64,000 bases of DNA from Brevundimonas mediterranea (GTDB lineage: Bacteria > Pseudomonadota > Alphaproteobacteria > Caulobacterales > Caulobacteraceae), in the NCBI RefSeq assembly GCF_011064825.1, contig NZ_CP048751.1, forward strand, positions 248,001 to 312,000. The letters are read 5' to 3'. A model generated the notes under the pieces. That model saw only the letters and a list, made by a program, of their open reading frames with translations, searched no databases and was not told the origin of the DNA. Shown here piece by piece: positions 1 through 9,188 of the stretch; position 1 is the first letter of the stretch, and each line of letters begins with the position of its first letter. The position numbers were made by a program, and so were the translations under genes.

Positions 1-1
1 G

Positions 2-1198
2 TTCAAGGGCTATGAGCCGCGCTATCCCGAGCGGGTCCGCGACAACGGCGGCGACATCTTCGCCGCCATCCGCGAGAAGGACATGCTGATCCACCACCCG
101 TTCGAGAGCTTCGACGTGGTGGTGCAGTTCCTGCGTCAGGCGGCGCGGGACCCGAACGTCATCGCCATCAAACAGACCCTGTATCGCACCTCCAAGGACA
201 GCCCCATCGTCGCCGCCCTGATCGAGGCGGCCGAGAACGGCAAGAACGTCACCGCCCTGGTCGAGCTGAAGGCCCGGTTCGACGAAGAGGCCAATCTGCG
301 CTGGGCCCGGGCGATGGAACGGGCGGGGGTCCACGTCGTCTTCGGCTTCGTCGAATACAAGACCCACGCCAAGCTCAGCGTCGTGGTGCGGCGTGAGGGC
401 GAGGCCTTGCGCACCTACTGCCACTTCGGCACCGGCAACTATCACCCGGTCACGGCCAAGATTTACACCGACCTGTCCCTGTTCTCGTGCGACCCGGTCC
501 TGGGCCGCGACGCCAGCCGGGTGTTCAACTACATCACCGGCTACGCCACGCCGGACGAGCTTGAAGCCCTGGTGGTCTCGCCGCTGAACATGAAGTCCAC
601 CCTGATCGAACTGATCGGCAAGGAGATGTCGGCCGCCGCCATGGGCAAGCCCGCCGCCATCTGGGTCAAGCTGAACTCGCTCGTCGACCCCGAGATCATC
701 GACGCCCTGTACCGGGCCAGCCAGTGGGGCGTGCGCATCGATCTGGTCGTGCGCGGCATCTGCTGCCTGCGGCCGGGCGTCACGGGCCTGTCCGAGAACA
801 TCCGCGTCAAGTCCATCGTCGGCCGCTTCCTGGAGCACAGCCGCATCGTCTGTTTCGCCAACGGCAAGGACCTGCCGCACGACAAGGCCAAGGTCTTCAT
901 CTCCTCGGCCGACTGGATGACGCGCAACCTGGACCGCCGGGTCGAGTTGATGACCCCGATCCGCAACGCCACCGTCCATGACCAGGTGCTGGACCAGATC
1001 ATGGTCGCCAATCTGAAGGACGACGCACAAAGCTGGGTGCTGGACGCCGAAGGGCGCTATACCCGCCTCATCCCCGCCGATCCGGAGCGGCCCTTCTCGG
1101 CCCACAAATATTTCATGACCAATCCCAGCCTGTCGGGCCGTGGGCGCAAGGTGAAGACCCTGCCGTCCGTTCTCAGCTACGAGCGTCCCGGCCGCTGA
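2..1198 (+). CDS. ppk1: Polyphosphate kinase 1, C-terminal part (5' end outside window)
   Basis: The gene enters from the left edge; 398 C-terminal residues are visible, read in frame from base 2. PPK1 reversibly polymerises the gamma-phosphate of ATP into polyphosphate. The visible part holds the two phospholipase-D-like catalytic halves: [18 protein letters not shown] near base 419 with the family's catalytic His region, and [17 protein letters not shown] near base 878 with the second conserved His. Its TGA stop shares one base with the ATG of ppx (TGATG), so synthesis and degradation enzymes are translationally coupled, a common ppk-ppx arrangement. No truncation is seen apart from the window edge. 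Confidence 0.96.
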   Translation, partial: FKGYEPRYPERVRDNGGDIFAAIREKDMLIHHPFESFDVVVQFLRQAARDPNVIAIKQTLYRTSKDSPIVAALIEAAENGKNVTALVELKARFDEEANLRWARAMERAGVHVVFGFVEYKTHAKLSVVVRREGEALRTYCHFGTGNYHPVTAKIYTDLSLFSCDPVLGRDASRVFNYITGYATPDELEALVVSPLNMKSTLIELIGKEMSAAAMGKPAAIWVKLNSLVDPEIIDALYRASQWGVRIDLVVRGICCLRPGVTGLSENIRVKSIVGRFLEHSRIVCFANGKDLPHDKAKVFISSADWMTRNLDRRVELMTPIRNATVHDQVLDQIMVANLKDDAQSWVLDAEGRYTRLIPADPERPFSAHKYFMTNPSLSGRGRKVKTLPSVLSYERPGR

Positions 1199-2700
1199 TG
1201 CCGGATCTGGCGCTTACCGGCCGCGACGTCGCGGCCATCGACATCGGGTCCAACTCGGTCCGTCTGGTTCTCTACCGGCTGGAAGGTCGGGCGATCTGGA
1301 CCGTGTTCAACGAAAAGGTCCTGGCCGGTCTGGGCCGCGACCTGCCGACCACCGGCAAGCTGTCGCCCGAGGGGGTGGTCATGGCCATGACGGCCCTGCG
1401 CCGTTTCGCCGCCGTGCTGGAGGGGGTTCGCCCCGACGCCACCCTGATCGCCGCCACCGCGGCCGTGCGCGAAGCCAGGGACGGCCCTGAGTTCTGCCAG
1501 CGCGTCGCCGCCGAGACGGGCTTGCAGATCCGTGTCCTGTCCGGCGAGGAAGAGGCGAAATACGCCGCCATGGGGGTGCTGGCCGGCGCACCCGACGCGC
1601 AAGGCGTCTCGGCCGACATGGGCGGCGCCAGTCTGGAGCTGACTCGTCTGGACGGCGCGCCTGGCGCGGCGCGCAGCGTCGAACAGGGGCTGACCCTGCC
1701 GCTGGGCCCCTTCGCCCTGGCCGAGGGCAAGGGATTCGACGCCGACCGGATCAAGGCCCGCATCGACCAGAGGCTGAAACCCGTCGCGGCCCAGTTCCAG
1801 ACCGACCGCCTCTACGCCGTCGGCGGCGCCTGGCGCACCCTGGCCCAAGTCCATATGGCGCTGAAATCCTATCCGCTGAAGGTCGTGCACCAGTACGAGA
1901 TCACGGCGGACGAGGCGCTGGAGACCGCGCGTCTGGTCGCGCAACAGTCGGCCGCCAGCCTGGCGAAACTGCCCAGCGTGTCCAAGAAGCGGGCCGAAAC
2001 CCTGCCCTACGCCGGCCTGGTGCTGGAAGGTCTGATCAAGCACCTGAACCTGAAGCGGATCGAGATGTCCGCCTGGGGGGTGCGCGAAGGCCTGTTGTTC
2101 GAAACCCTGGACGAGGCGACCCAGGCGGCCGATCCGCTGCTGGCCGGGTGCGCGGCTCTGGGCGGACGGCAGGGGATCGACCCCGCCCTGCCCGGCGCCC
2201 TGAACGGCTGGATTTCCGACGTCGTCTCGGCCCTGCCGTCGGCCTTCGGCGCCGCGCGCGACGGCGTCCTGTCCGCCGCCGCCTGCCGCCTGTCGGACCT
2301 GGGCGCCCGCCTGCATCCGGACCACCGTCTGGAACTGGTCTTCGACCAGGTTCTGCGTGCGCCCGTGGCGGGCGTCAGCCATGCGGAGCGCGCCTTCCTC
2401 GCCTGCGCCATGAACGCCCGCTACGGCGGCGGTCCGGCCACGCCCCAGCCGGACATCATCAGCCGCCTGTTGAACGAGGACGCCGCCAAGCGCGCCCGCG
2501 CCCTGGGCCTGGCCATCCGCCTGGCCTGCGATCTGTCGGGTCGGTCGTCGCAACTGCTCGCCAACGCCACCGCCACGGTCGGCAAGACCGAACTGAAGCT
2601 GACAGCCACTGAAGGCTACGCCGACGTCCTGCTGGGCGAACAGACGAAAAAGCGCGCCAAGGCCCTGGCCGAGGCGATGGGACTGGGCCTGAAAATCTAG
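1198..2700 (+). CDS. ppx: Exopolyphosphatase, Ppx/GppA family
   Basis: A 500-residue protein of the Ppx/GppA family, which removes terminal phosphates from polyphosphate (some members act on pppGpp). The ASKHA-fold phosphate-binding motif DIGSNSVRLVLY lies at residues 16-27 and the second glycine-rich loop SADMGGASLEL at about 139-149. The C-terminal third (TLPYAGLVLEGLI onward) matches the family's helical HD-like region, and the length is normal. The start ATG overlaps the ppk1 stop by one base. A perfect 11-bp hairpin follows the stop. The exact preference (polyphosphate or pppGpp) cannot be read from sequence; the ppk1 neighbour favours polyphosphate. Confidence 0.94.
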   Translation: MPDLALTGRDVAAIDIGSNSVRLVLYRLEGRAIWTVFNEKVLAGLGRDLPTTGKLSPEGVVMAMTALRRFAAVLEGVRPDATLIAATAAVREARDGPEFCQRVAAETGLQIRVLSGEEEAKYAAMGVLAGAPDAQGVSADMGGASLELTRLDGAPGAARSVEQGLTLPLGPFALAEGKGFDADRIKARIDQRLKPVAAQFQTDRLYAVGGAWRTLAQVHMALKSYPLKVVHQYEITADEALETARLVAQQSAASLAKLPSVSKKRAETLPYAGLVLEGLIKHLNLKRIEMSAWGVREGLLFETLDEATQAADPLLAGCAALGGRQGIDPALPGALNGWISDVVSALPSAFGAARDGVLSAAACRLSDLGARLHPDHRLELVFDQVLRAPVAGVSHAERAFLACAMNARYGGGPATPQPDIISRLLNEDAAKRARALGLAIRLACDLSGRSSQLLANATATVGKTELKLTATEGYADVLLGEQTKKRAKALAEAMGLGLKI

Positions 2701-2710
2701 GAAGAAGAAG

Positions 2711-2739
2711 GTCTCCTCCCCCCGCAGCGGGGAGGAGAC
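2711..2739. terminator. Hairpin between convergent ppx and rnd
   Basis: GTCTCCTCCCC (2711-2721) pairs perfectly with GGGGAGGAGAC (2729-2739) around a 7-base loop. It sits between two convergent stop codons. There is no long T-run on either side, so termination is inferred from position and stem strength. Confidence 0.6.
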
Positions 2740-2746
2740 AGGAAAT

Positions 2747-3898
2747 CTACCCCTCGATCTCGACGACCTCGACCCGCGATCCGCTCAGCACCAGGGCGAT
2801 CTCGCCCCGCTTCAGCTTCAGCGCGTCCTCCCCGAAGATCTCGCGCCGCCAGCCCTTCAACGCATCCACATCGGCGTCGTCGGTGACGGCGATCTTTTCC
2901 AGATCCGACACGGTGGCGATCAGCTTGGACGCCACCCCGGCGTTGTCGCTCTTGGCCTTCAGCAGCACCTTCAGCAGCTCCACCACCGACGGCGGCGCTG
3001 GCTGGCGATGGGCCGGCCGCTCCATCTCGGGCGCATGGGATTCGGGATCGGCCAGGACGCGCTTCAGCTCCTCGGCCAGCTCCAGGCCCAGGCGCGATCC
3101 GCCGAAGCCCTTGGGCACCGAACGCAGACGGTTGAAGGCCTCGGGATCGGTGGGGGTCTGTTGCGCGACCTCGTCGATGCCCTCGTCCTTCAGGATGCGG
3201 CCGCGCGGCTGGTCACGCTCCTGGGCCGCACGCTCGCGCCAGACTGCCACGGCCTTGAAGGCCGCCAGGTATTTGGCCGAGAATTTCTTGGGCTTCAGCC
3301 GCTTCCAGGCGTTCTCGGGATTGGTGTCGTACAGGGCCGGATCGATCAGGCTCTCCATCTCCGACATCACCCAGTCCAGCCGTCCCTCCTTCTTCAGCCG
3401 GTCGCGCAGCTTGGGATACAGGGCCGCCAGATGGGTCACGTCGCCCAGCGCGTAGACCAGCTGGCTGTCCGACAGCGGGCGTCGCGCCCAGTCGGTGAAG
3501 CGGCTGCCCTTGTCCAGTTCGACGCGCAGCATCTGCCGCACCAGCGAATCATAGGCGACCTGTTCGCCGAACCCGGCCGCCATGGCCGCCACCTGGGTGT
3601 CGAACATCGGCCTGGGCATGGCGCCCAGTCGCACGAAGATTTCGACGTCCTGGCGGCAGGCGTGGAAGACCTTGATGATCTTCGGATCGCGCAACAGGTC
3701 CAGGAAAGGCTCCAGGTCCAGGCCTTCCGCCATGGGATCGATGATCCCGGCGTGATCGGCGGACGCGGCCTGGATCAGGCACAGCCTGGGCCAGTAGGTC
3801 GTTTCCCGCATGAACTCGGTGTCGACCGTGATGAACGGGGCGGTGGCGAGGCGGGCGCAAAAATCGGCCAGCGCCTCATTGGTGGTGATCGGCGTCAT
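2747..3898 (-). CDS. rnd: Ribonuclease D
   Basis: A 383-residue DEDD 3'-5' exoribonuclease that trims tRNA and other stable RNA 3' ends. The N-terminal exonuclease domain shows VDTEFMRE (catalytic D26 and E28) and HACRQDVEIF. The tract RPLSDSQLVYALGDV carries the later catalytic Tyr/Asp region. An HRDC-type helical region follows from about residue 200 (LKPKKFSAKYLAAFKAVAVWRE). I chose the ATG at 3898, giving MTPITTNEALADF; a longer frame to 3988 has no family similarity and would overlap the purM start. A promoter-like CTATAG lies only a few bases upstream, so the mRNA may be nearly leaderless. The gene is divergent from purM. Confidence 0.93.
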   Translation of the reverse strand: MTPITTNEALADFCARLATAPFITVDTEFMRETTYWPRLCLIQAASADHAGIIDPMAEGLDLEPFLDLLRDPKIIKVFHACRQDVEIFVRLGAMPRPMFDTQVAAMAAGFGEQVAYDSLVRQMLRVELDKGSRFTDWARRPLSDSQLVYALGDVTHLAALYPKLRDRLKKEGRLDWVMSEMESLIDPALYDTNPENAWKRLKPKKFSAKYLAAFKAVAVWRERAAQERDQPRGRILKDEGIDEVAQQTPTDPEAFNRLRSVPKGFGGSRLGLELAEELKRVLADPESHAPEMERPAHRQPAPPSVVELLKVLLKAKSDNAGVASKLIATVSDLEKIAVTDDADVDALKGWRREIFGEDALKLKRGEIALVLSGSRVEVVEIEG

Positions 3899-3904
3899 TC
3901 CGAT

Positions 3905-3935
3905 GCTATAGCCCCCCGCAACCCACCTGTGGCAA
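3905..3935 (-). promoter_or_regulatory. Candidate rnd promoter with very short leader
   Basis: Reading the minus strand, TTGCCA (3930-3935, five of six bases of TTGACA) is followed after 18 bases by CTATAG (3906-3911). The rnd ATG is at 3898, so transcription would begin at or within a few bases of the start codon. No Shine-Dalgarno sequence is visible. Assignment is by motif only. Confidence 0.4.
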
Positions 3936-3977
3936 GAGCCGCGCTGCATTTCCGCCCCGATTCCAGGCCCGAACACC

Positions 3978-5015
<1,038 letters not shown>

Positions 5016-5046
5016 TCCTTCGACGCGCCGGTTTCGCATGAAACAA

Positions 5047-5078
5047 GGGCCGGAGGCGGCGACGCCTCCGGCCCTCTT
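5047..5078. terminator. Rho-independent-type terminator between purM and S10 peptidase gene
   Basis: GGGCCGGAGGC (5047-5057), six-base loop, GCCTCCGGCCC (5064-5074), followed by TCTT. The 11-bp perfect stem separates convergent genes and probably serves both. Confidence 0.8.
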
Positions 5079-5083
5079 GCGTA

Positions 5084-6685
5084 TCAGCGCGCCCCGCCGT
5101 TCGCCGTTTCGCTGTAGAAGCGCGACAGGTCGGCGTGCAGCTTCACCAGGGCGTCGTGGCTCAGGTACATCATGTGCCCGCCCTCATAATAGGTGAACTC
5201 CAGGTTCGGCCTCAGGCTGGGCTCCAGCATCATCTGGGCCAGGTCGAACTCGGTCGAGAAGAAGGGGGTGGCGGCGTCGTAATAGCCGTTCAGCGCCATC
5301 ACCTTCAGATACGGATTGCGCCGCATCGCCGTGGCCAGATCGACCGCCGTATTCGGTGTCGTCTGCGGCCCGCCGACCGGCGGACGGTGGTTCCAGTTCC
5401 AGTTGAAGCCCGGCAGGCCCCGCGCCGACATCCGGTATTCGACGTCGGTGTCGTACTTCAGCTCATTGGCCACATAGTCGCGGAAGATGCCGAAATAGGC
5501 CCCCGTCACGGCCGAGCTGGAGGGATCGTCCTCGGGCGAATCCCCAGAGGCGTCGTCGTCCAGACCCAGATAGCGGGTGTCCAGTCGCCCGATGGTCTGG
5601 CGCCGGTCACGCAGCAGTTCCTTGCGGAAGCTGCTCAGCTCGACCCGCAGATTGGCGTTGTCGATGAAATTGGGCGACAGGCCGGTCAGTTCGCTCATCT
5701 GACGCACGATGTCGGCGCGCTCGGCGTCCGAGATCATATGCCCCTTGGCCAGGGCCGAGGCGTAGGGTCCGAGCGCGAAGTCGCGCGCCCGCTGCACCTG
5801 TTCCTCCACCGTCGCCGCCGGATGGGCCAGCTTGCGGTGATACCAGGCCGTCGCCGCATAGGTCGGCAGCAGGGTGACGAAATTCTGCGGATAGCCCGGC
5901 TGACGCACACCGTAGTTCATGATCGAGGACAGCAGCACCACCCCATTCAGCGACATGCCCCGGTCTTCCAGCTGGAAGGCCACGGCGCCGGTGCGCAGGG
6001 TGCCGTAGGATTCGCCGATGATGTATTTCGGGCTGGACCAGCGGCTGAACTTGGTCGTGTAGCGCATGATGGCGCGGGCGAAGGCGTCGGCGTCCTGATC
6101 CACGCCCCAGAAGGCCGAACCCGCCGTCTCGCCCAGCGGCCGCGAGAAGCCCGCCCCCACCATGTCGATGAAGACCAGATCCGTCTGGTCCAGCAGGGTC
6201 ATATCGTTGGGACCAAAGGCGAAGGGCGCGGGCCGCACCACCGTCGGCTCGTCGGTCTGGACCCGCATCGGCCCGAACGAGCCCATGTGCAGCCACACCG
6301 TCGGCGAGCCCGGCCCGCCGTTGTACAGATAGGTCACCGGCCGCGTCCCCACCGGCTGACCGTCCAGCGTATAGGCGGTATAGAACAGGCTGGCCGTCGG
6401 CATGCCCGCGTCGTCGCGGATCGTCAGCGTCCCCGCCGTCGCGTGATACCGCAGGGTCTTGCCATGGGCGTTGACCGAATGGGCCGTCGTGACCTCGGCC
6501 TCCTTGACCGGCGCGCGCGCCCAGTCCTTTTCGATGGCGTCGGCGTTGGCGTTGCGGAACCGGTCGGTCGCCGAGCGCATCGCGCCGCCGCTGGCGCCGC
6601 TGTTCGAACCGCTCTCCTGAGCGAAGGACGCTGCGGGCGCGCCCAGCATCGCAGCCATGGCCGCGAGGCAGATCAGTCTCTTCAT
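5084..6685 (-). CDS. Secreted S10 family serine carboxypeptidase-like protein
   Basis: A 533-residue protein with a clear signal peptide (MKRLICLAAMAAMLGAPAASFA then QESG), so it is periplasmic or secreted. It has the alpha/beta-hydrolase layout of peptidase family S10: oxyanion region NGGPGSPTVWLHMG, nucleophile serine in GESYGTLRTGAVAF, Asp in NGYYDAATPFF and His in YEGGHMMYLSHD. Family members release C-terminal amino acids; the physiological substrate here is unknown. The gene ends beside the purM terminator and starts in a divergent region shared with purN that contains a 19-bp palindrome. Confidence 0.88.
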   Translation of the reverse strand: MKRLICLAAMAAMLGAPAASFAQESGSNSGASGGAMRSATDRFRNANADAIEKDWARAPVKEAEVTTAHSVNAHGKTLRYHATAGTLTIRDDAGMPTASLFYTAYTLDGQPVGTRPVTYLYNGGPGSPTVWLHMGSFGPMRVQTDEPTVVRPAPFAFGPNDMTLLDQTDLVFIDMVGAGFSRPLGETAGSAFWGVDQDADAFARAIMRYTTKFSRWSSPKYIIGESYGTLRTGAVAFQLEDRGMSLNGVVLLSSIMNYGVRQPGYPQNFVTLLPTYAATAWYHRKLAHPAATVEEQVQRARDFALGPYASALAKGHMISDAERADIVRQMSELTGLSPNFIDNANLRVELSSFRKELLRDRRQTIGRLDTRYLGLDDDASGDSPEDDPSSSAVTGAYFGIFRDYVANELKYDTDVEYRMSARGLPGFNWNWNHRPPVGGPQTTPNTAVDLATAMRRNPYLKVMALNGYYDAATPFFSTEFDLAQMMLEPSLRPNLEFTYYEGGHMMYLSHDALVKLHADLSRFYSETANGGAR

Positions 6686-6735
6686 GCGATAATCCCCTGT
6701 ACCCGCCGCCCCTCAGGACCCCTCGTCGGATGGGC

Positions 6736-6754
6736 GACGTTACACGGTAACGTC
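6736..6754. promoter_or_regulatory. Perfect palindrome in the S10 peptidase/purN divergent region
   Basis: GACGTTAC (6736-6743), ACG, GTAACGTC (6747-6754): 8-bp perfect arms with a 3-base centre. The size suits a TetR- or GntR-type operator. The half GGTAACGTC recurs upstream of the RND adaptor gene at 62058-62066. The binding protein is unknown. Confidence 0.45.
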
Positions 6755-6829
6755 CGAACACGGCGGACAACAAGAGCGGATCGCGTTTGATCCTTGCCAA
6801 GCGTCGCCCGCCCCGCCATGGGGGCGGCC

Positions 6830-7432
6830 ATGTCGTCCCGAGCCGTTTCTCCCGTCCGCGTCGCCGTCCTGATCTCCGGGACCGGCTCCAACATGGCCGC
6901 CCTGATCGACGCCGGTCAGGCCGCCGACAGCGGCTATGAGGTCGCCCTGGTCCTGTCCAACATCGAAGACGCGGGCGGCCTGGCCATCGCCTCGGCCAAG
7001 GGCGTCGCGACCGTCTCCATCCCCCACAAGCCGTTCGGCAAGGACCGCGAGGCCCATGAGCGGGCGGTTGACGAGGCCCTGCGCGCGACCGGCGTCGAGG
7101 TGGTCGCCCTGGCCGGCTATATGCGGATCCTGACGCCGTGGCTGGTGCGCGCATGGGAGGGCCGGATGCTGAACATCCACCCCAGCCTGCTGCCCCTCTA
7201 TCCCGGCCTCGACACTCACGCCCGCGCCATCGCCGCCGGCGACGCCGAGGCCGGCTGCACCATTCATCTGGTCACCGAAGGCGTGGACGAAGGTCCGATC
7301 CTGGGCCAGGCCCGTGTGCCGATCCTGGGCGACGACACGCCCGCCGCCTTGGCCGAGCGGGTGAAGACGGGGGAACATGGGTTGTATCCGCAGGTGCTGA
7401 CGAGCTTCTGCAAGGGTTTGGCGCGGGCCTGA
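6830..7432 (+). CDS. purN: Phosphoribosylglycinamide formyltransferase (GART)
   Basis: A 200-residue formyltransferase that converts GAR to FGAR with 10-formyl-THF. Family motifs are VAVLISGTGSNMAALIDA near the N terminus, LAGYMRILTPWLV, NIHPSLLPLYPGLDTH with the catalytic Asn and His, and VDEGPILGQARVPI. I chose ATG 6830 because it places the beta strand VRVAVLISG at the usual distance; ATG 6818 and TTG 6794 are in-frame alternatives. It is separated from purM by the S10 peptidase gene on the other strand. Confidence 0.94.
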   Translation: MSSRAVSPVRVAVLISGTGSNMAALIDAGQAADSGYEVALVLSNIEDAGGLAIASAKGVATVSIPHKPFGKDREAHERAVDEALRATGVEVVALAGYMRILTPWLVRAWEGRMLNIHPSLLPLYPGLDTHARAIAAGDAEAGCTIHLVTEGVDEGPILGQARVPILGDDTPAALAERVKTGEHGLYPQVLTSFCKGLARA

Positions 7433-7451
7433 ACCTCTCCATGCTGCGCCG

Positions 7452-8117
7452 TCAGGCCCGGTCCGAAGGCGCATAATCCGGCGTCAGGTACCGGGTCAGC
7501 ATCAGGGCGGTTTCCTCGATAAGCCGCGCGCGTTTGTCAGGCGTCAGAGCGCAGGCCTGAACCACCAGGGCATGCGCCGCCTCGACCACTGTGGTGGCGT
7601 GCCATTCGCGGTCCTGGGGCAGGACATGCCGTGCGCGGAGCGCCAGCAAGCGATCGACGACGACCCGGGTGTGATCGAGCAATGCGATGCTTTCCGGACT
7701 GCTGGAGCCGCGCACGGCCCGATAGACGTGTTGATAGGCGGGATGGGCCTGATGAAAGTCCGTCAGCGCATGCAGGACCCATTCGACCGCCTGACGCAGG
7801 GGCCAAACCGCAATGCCCGCCTGCTCCTGACGGCTCAGAATCTGTTCCGTCTCGTGCACATAGCGCATCGCCAGCATCTCGATGATCGCGCGCTTGTGGG
7901 GGAAGAAGCGATAGAGCACCCCGACCGACGTACTGGCCCGCGCAGCGATCATATTGGTCGTGGCGTTGTCCACGCCCATTTCGCCGATCACTTCGGCGGC
8001 GGCGTCGAGGATCTGCTCAACCCGCCGACGGCCGCGATCCTGGACCGGCGGCCGCCGCACAGGCCCGCTTCCGGTGGGCCCGGGACCGTCCTGAGCATCC
8101 GTCGGGTTGGCGGCCAT
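7452..8117 (-). CDS. TetR/AcrR family transcriptional regulator
   Basis: A 221-residue regulator. The N-terminal helix-turn-helix reads RVEQILDAAAEVIGEMGV followed by TTNMIAARASTSVGVLYRFF, the classic TetR recognition helix ending near F-x-x-K. The C-terminal ligand domain is unassigned. Start ATG 8117 (MAANPTDAQDG) is preferred over upstream frame extension to 8210, which would run into the control region. It is divergent from a short-chain dehydrogenase gene, which is its most likely target, and a TACTC-N8-GAGTA repeat lies between them. Confidence 0.88.
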   Translation of the reverse strand: MAANPTDAQDGPGPTGSGPVRRPPVQDRGRRRVEQILDAAAEVIGEMGVDNATTNMIAARASTSVGVLYRFFPHKRAIIEMLAMRYVHETEQILSRQEQAGIAVWPLRQAVEWVLHALTDFHQAHPAYQHVYRAVRGSSSPESIALLDHTRVVVDRLLALRARHVLPQDREWHATTVVEAAHALVVQACALTPDKRARLIEETALMLTRYLTPDYAPSDRA

Positions 8118-8211
8118 GGGTCTCCCTGTGACTTGGACTTCGCCCGGCCTCATTCGGCGACGACGGAGCGAAGGGCTTCCTCGACTACCAGTCTTGTCAA
8201 ATGAGAGCAAA

Positions 8212-8229
8212 TACTCCAGTTCTTGAGTA
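8212..8229. promoter_or_regulatory. Candidate operator between tetR-type gene and SDR gene
   Basis: TACTC (8212-8216) and GAGTA (8225-8229) form an inverted repeat with an 8-base spacer, 23 bases before the SDR start. The position in a TetR/target divergent region is typical for an operator, but the arms are short. Confidence 0.35.
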
Positions 8230-8251
8230 CTGCGGACACGGATGGACTCTC

Positions 8252-9061
8252 ATGAGCAGGATTGGCGGCAAGACGGTTCTGATCACCGGCGGGGCGTCCG
8301 GGATCGGCGCGCTGATGGCGCGGAGGTTCGTCGCTGAGGGCGCCGCGCATCTGGTCCTCTGGGATATCCAGGCGGAGGCCATGGAGCGACTGGCCCACGA
8401 CTTGGCCGGGGACGGCGTCGCCGTGTCGACCTATCTGGTCGATCTGGCCGACCCCGAACGTATCCGCGCCACGGTTCAAGAGATGAACGAGGCCGCGATC
8501 AAAGTGGACATACTGGTGAACAACGCCGGCGTGGTGACCGGTCGGCCCTTCGTCGCCCACAGCCCCGACGACATCGCGCGAACCATGGATGTGAACGCGC
8601 TGGCGCCGATGTATGTGGCGCACGCCGTCCTGCCCGGCATGATCGCCCGGGGCGGCGGCCATATCGTCAACATCGCCTCCGCAGCCGGCCTGGTTTCCAA
8701 CCCCAAAATGTCGGTCTACTGCGCCAGCAAATGGGCCGTGATCGGCTGGTCCGATTCCCTGCGCATCGAAATGGAGCAAGAGGCGACCGGCGTGAAGGTC
8801 ACGACCGTCATGCCCTATTACATCGACACCGGCATGTTCCAGGGCGTGCGTTCGCCCGTCATCCCCATCCTCAGACCCGACAAGGTCGTCGATCGGATCG
8901 TCGCGGCGATCAAGACGGACAGGATCGTTCTGCGACTGCCGTGGATTGTGAACCTTTTGCCCCTGGTCCGCGGTCTTCTGCCGGTACGATGGTTCGACCT
9001 GATCGGCGGGCGCTGGCTGGGCGTCTATCATTCGATGGACGACTTCCAGGGAAGGCGATGA
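8252..9061 (+). CDS. Short-chain dehydrogenase/reductase (SDR) family protein
   Basis: A 269-residue classical-type SDR. The Rossmann cofactor motif GGASGIGALMARRF is near the N terminus, followed by NNAGVV, the serine region IVNIASAAGLVSNPK and the catalytic YCASKWAVIG (Tyr and Lys). The C-terminal extension (IVLRLPWIVNLLPLVRGLLP) is hydrophobic and resembles membrane-associated retinol/fatty-alcohol-type SDRs. ATG 8252 gives MSRIGGKTVLITGG; an upstream ATG at 8201 falls inside the putative operator. The substrate is unknown. Likely controlled by the divergent TetR-type regulator. Confidence 0.88.
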   Translation: MSRIGGKTVLITGGASGIGALMARRFVAEGAAHLVLWDIQAEAMERLAHDLAGDGVAVSTYLVDLADPERIRATVQEMNEAAIKVDILVNNAGVVTGRPFVAHSPDDIARTMDVNALAPMYVAHAVLPGMIARGGGHIVNIASAAGLVSNPKMSVYCASKWAVIGWSDSLRIEMEQEATGVKVTTVMPYYIDTGMFQGVRSPVIPILRPDKVVDRIVAAIKTDRIVLRLPWIVNLLPLVRGLLPVRWFDLIGGRWLGVYHSMDDFQGRR

Positions 9062-9188
9062 GGTTCAGGCGTGGGCCGCTGACCGCATCCACCGAGAACC
9101 ACCTCTCGCCGGATTACGAAAACTTCATGCGACAGGCCGCCGCACCGGCGCAAAGGTGCGGCCGACAAAAATCGGGACCCTATCCTTC

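Noticed and set aside
1177..2553. Long antisense frame opposite ppx and similar frames opposite rnd, purM, M13, clpA, RND and feoB genes
   Set aside because: They are mirror frames produced by high GC at third codon positions; their translations are Gln/Gly/Arg/His-rich with no family pattern.
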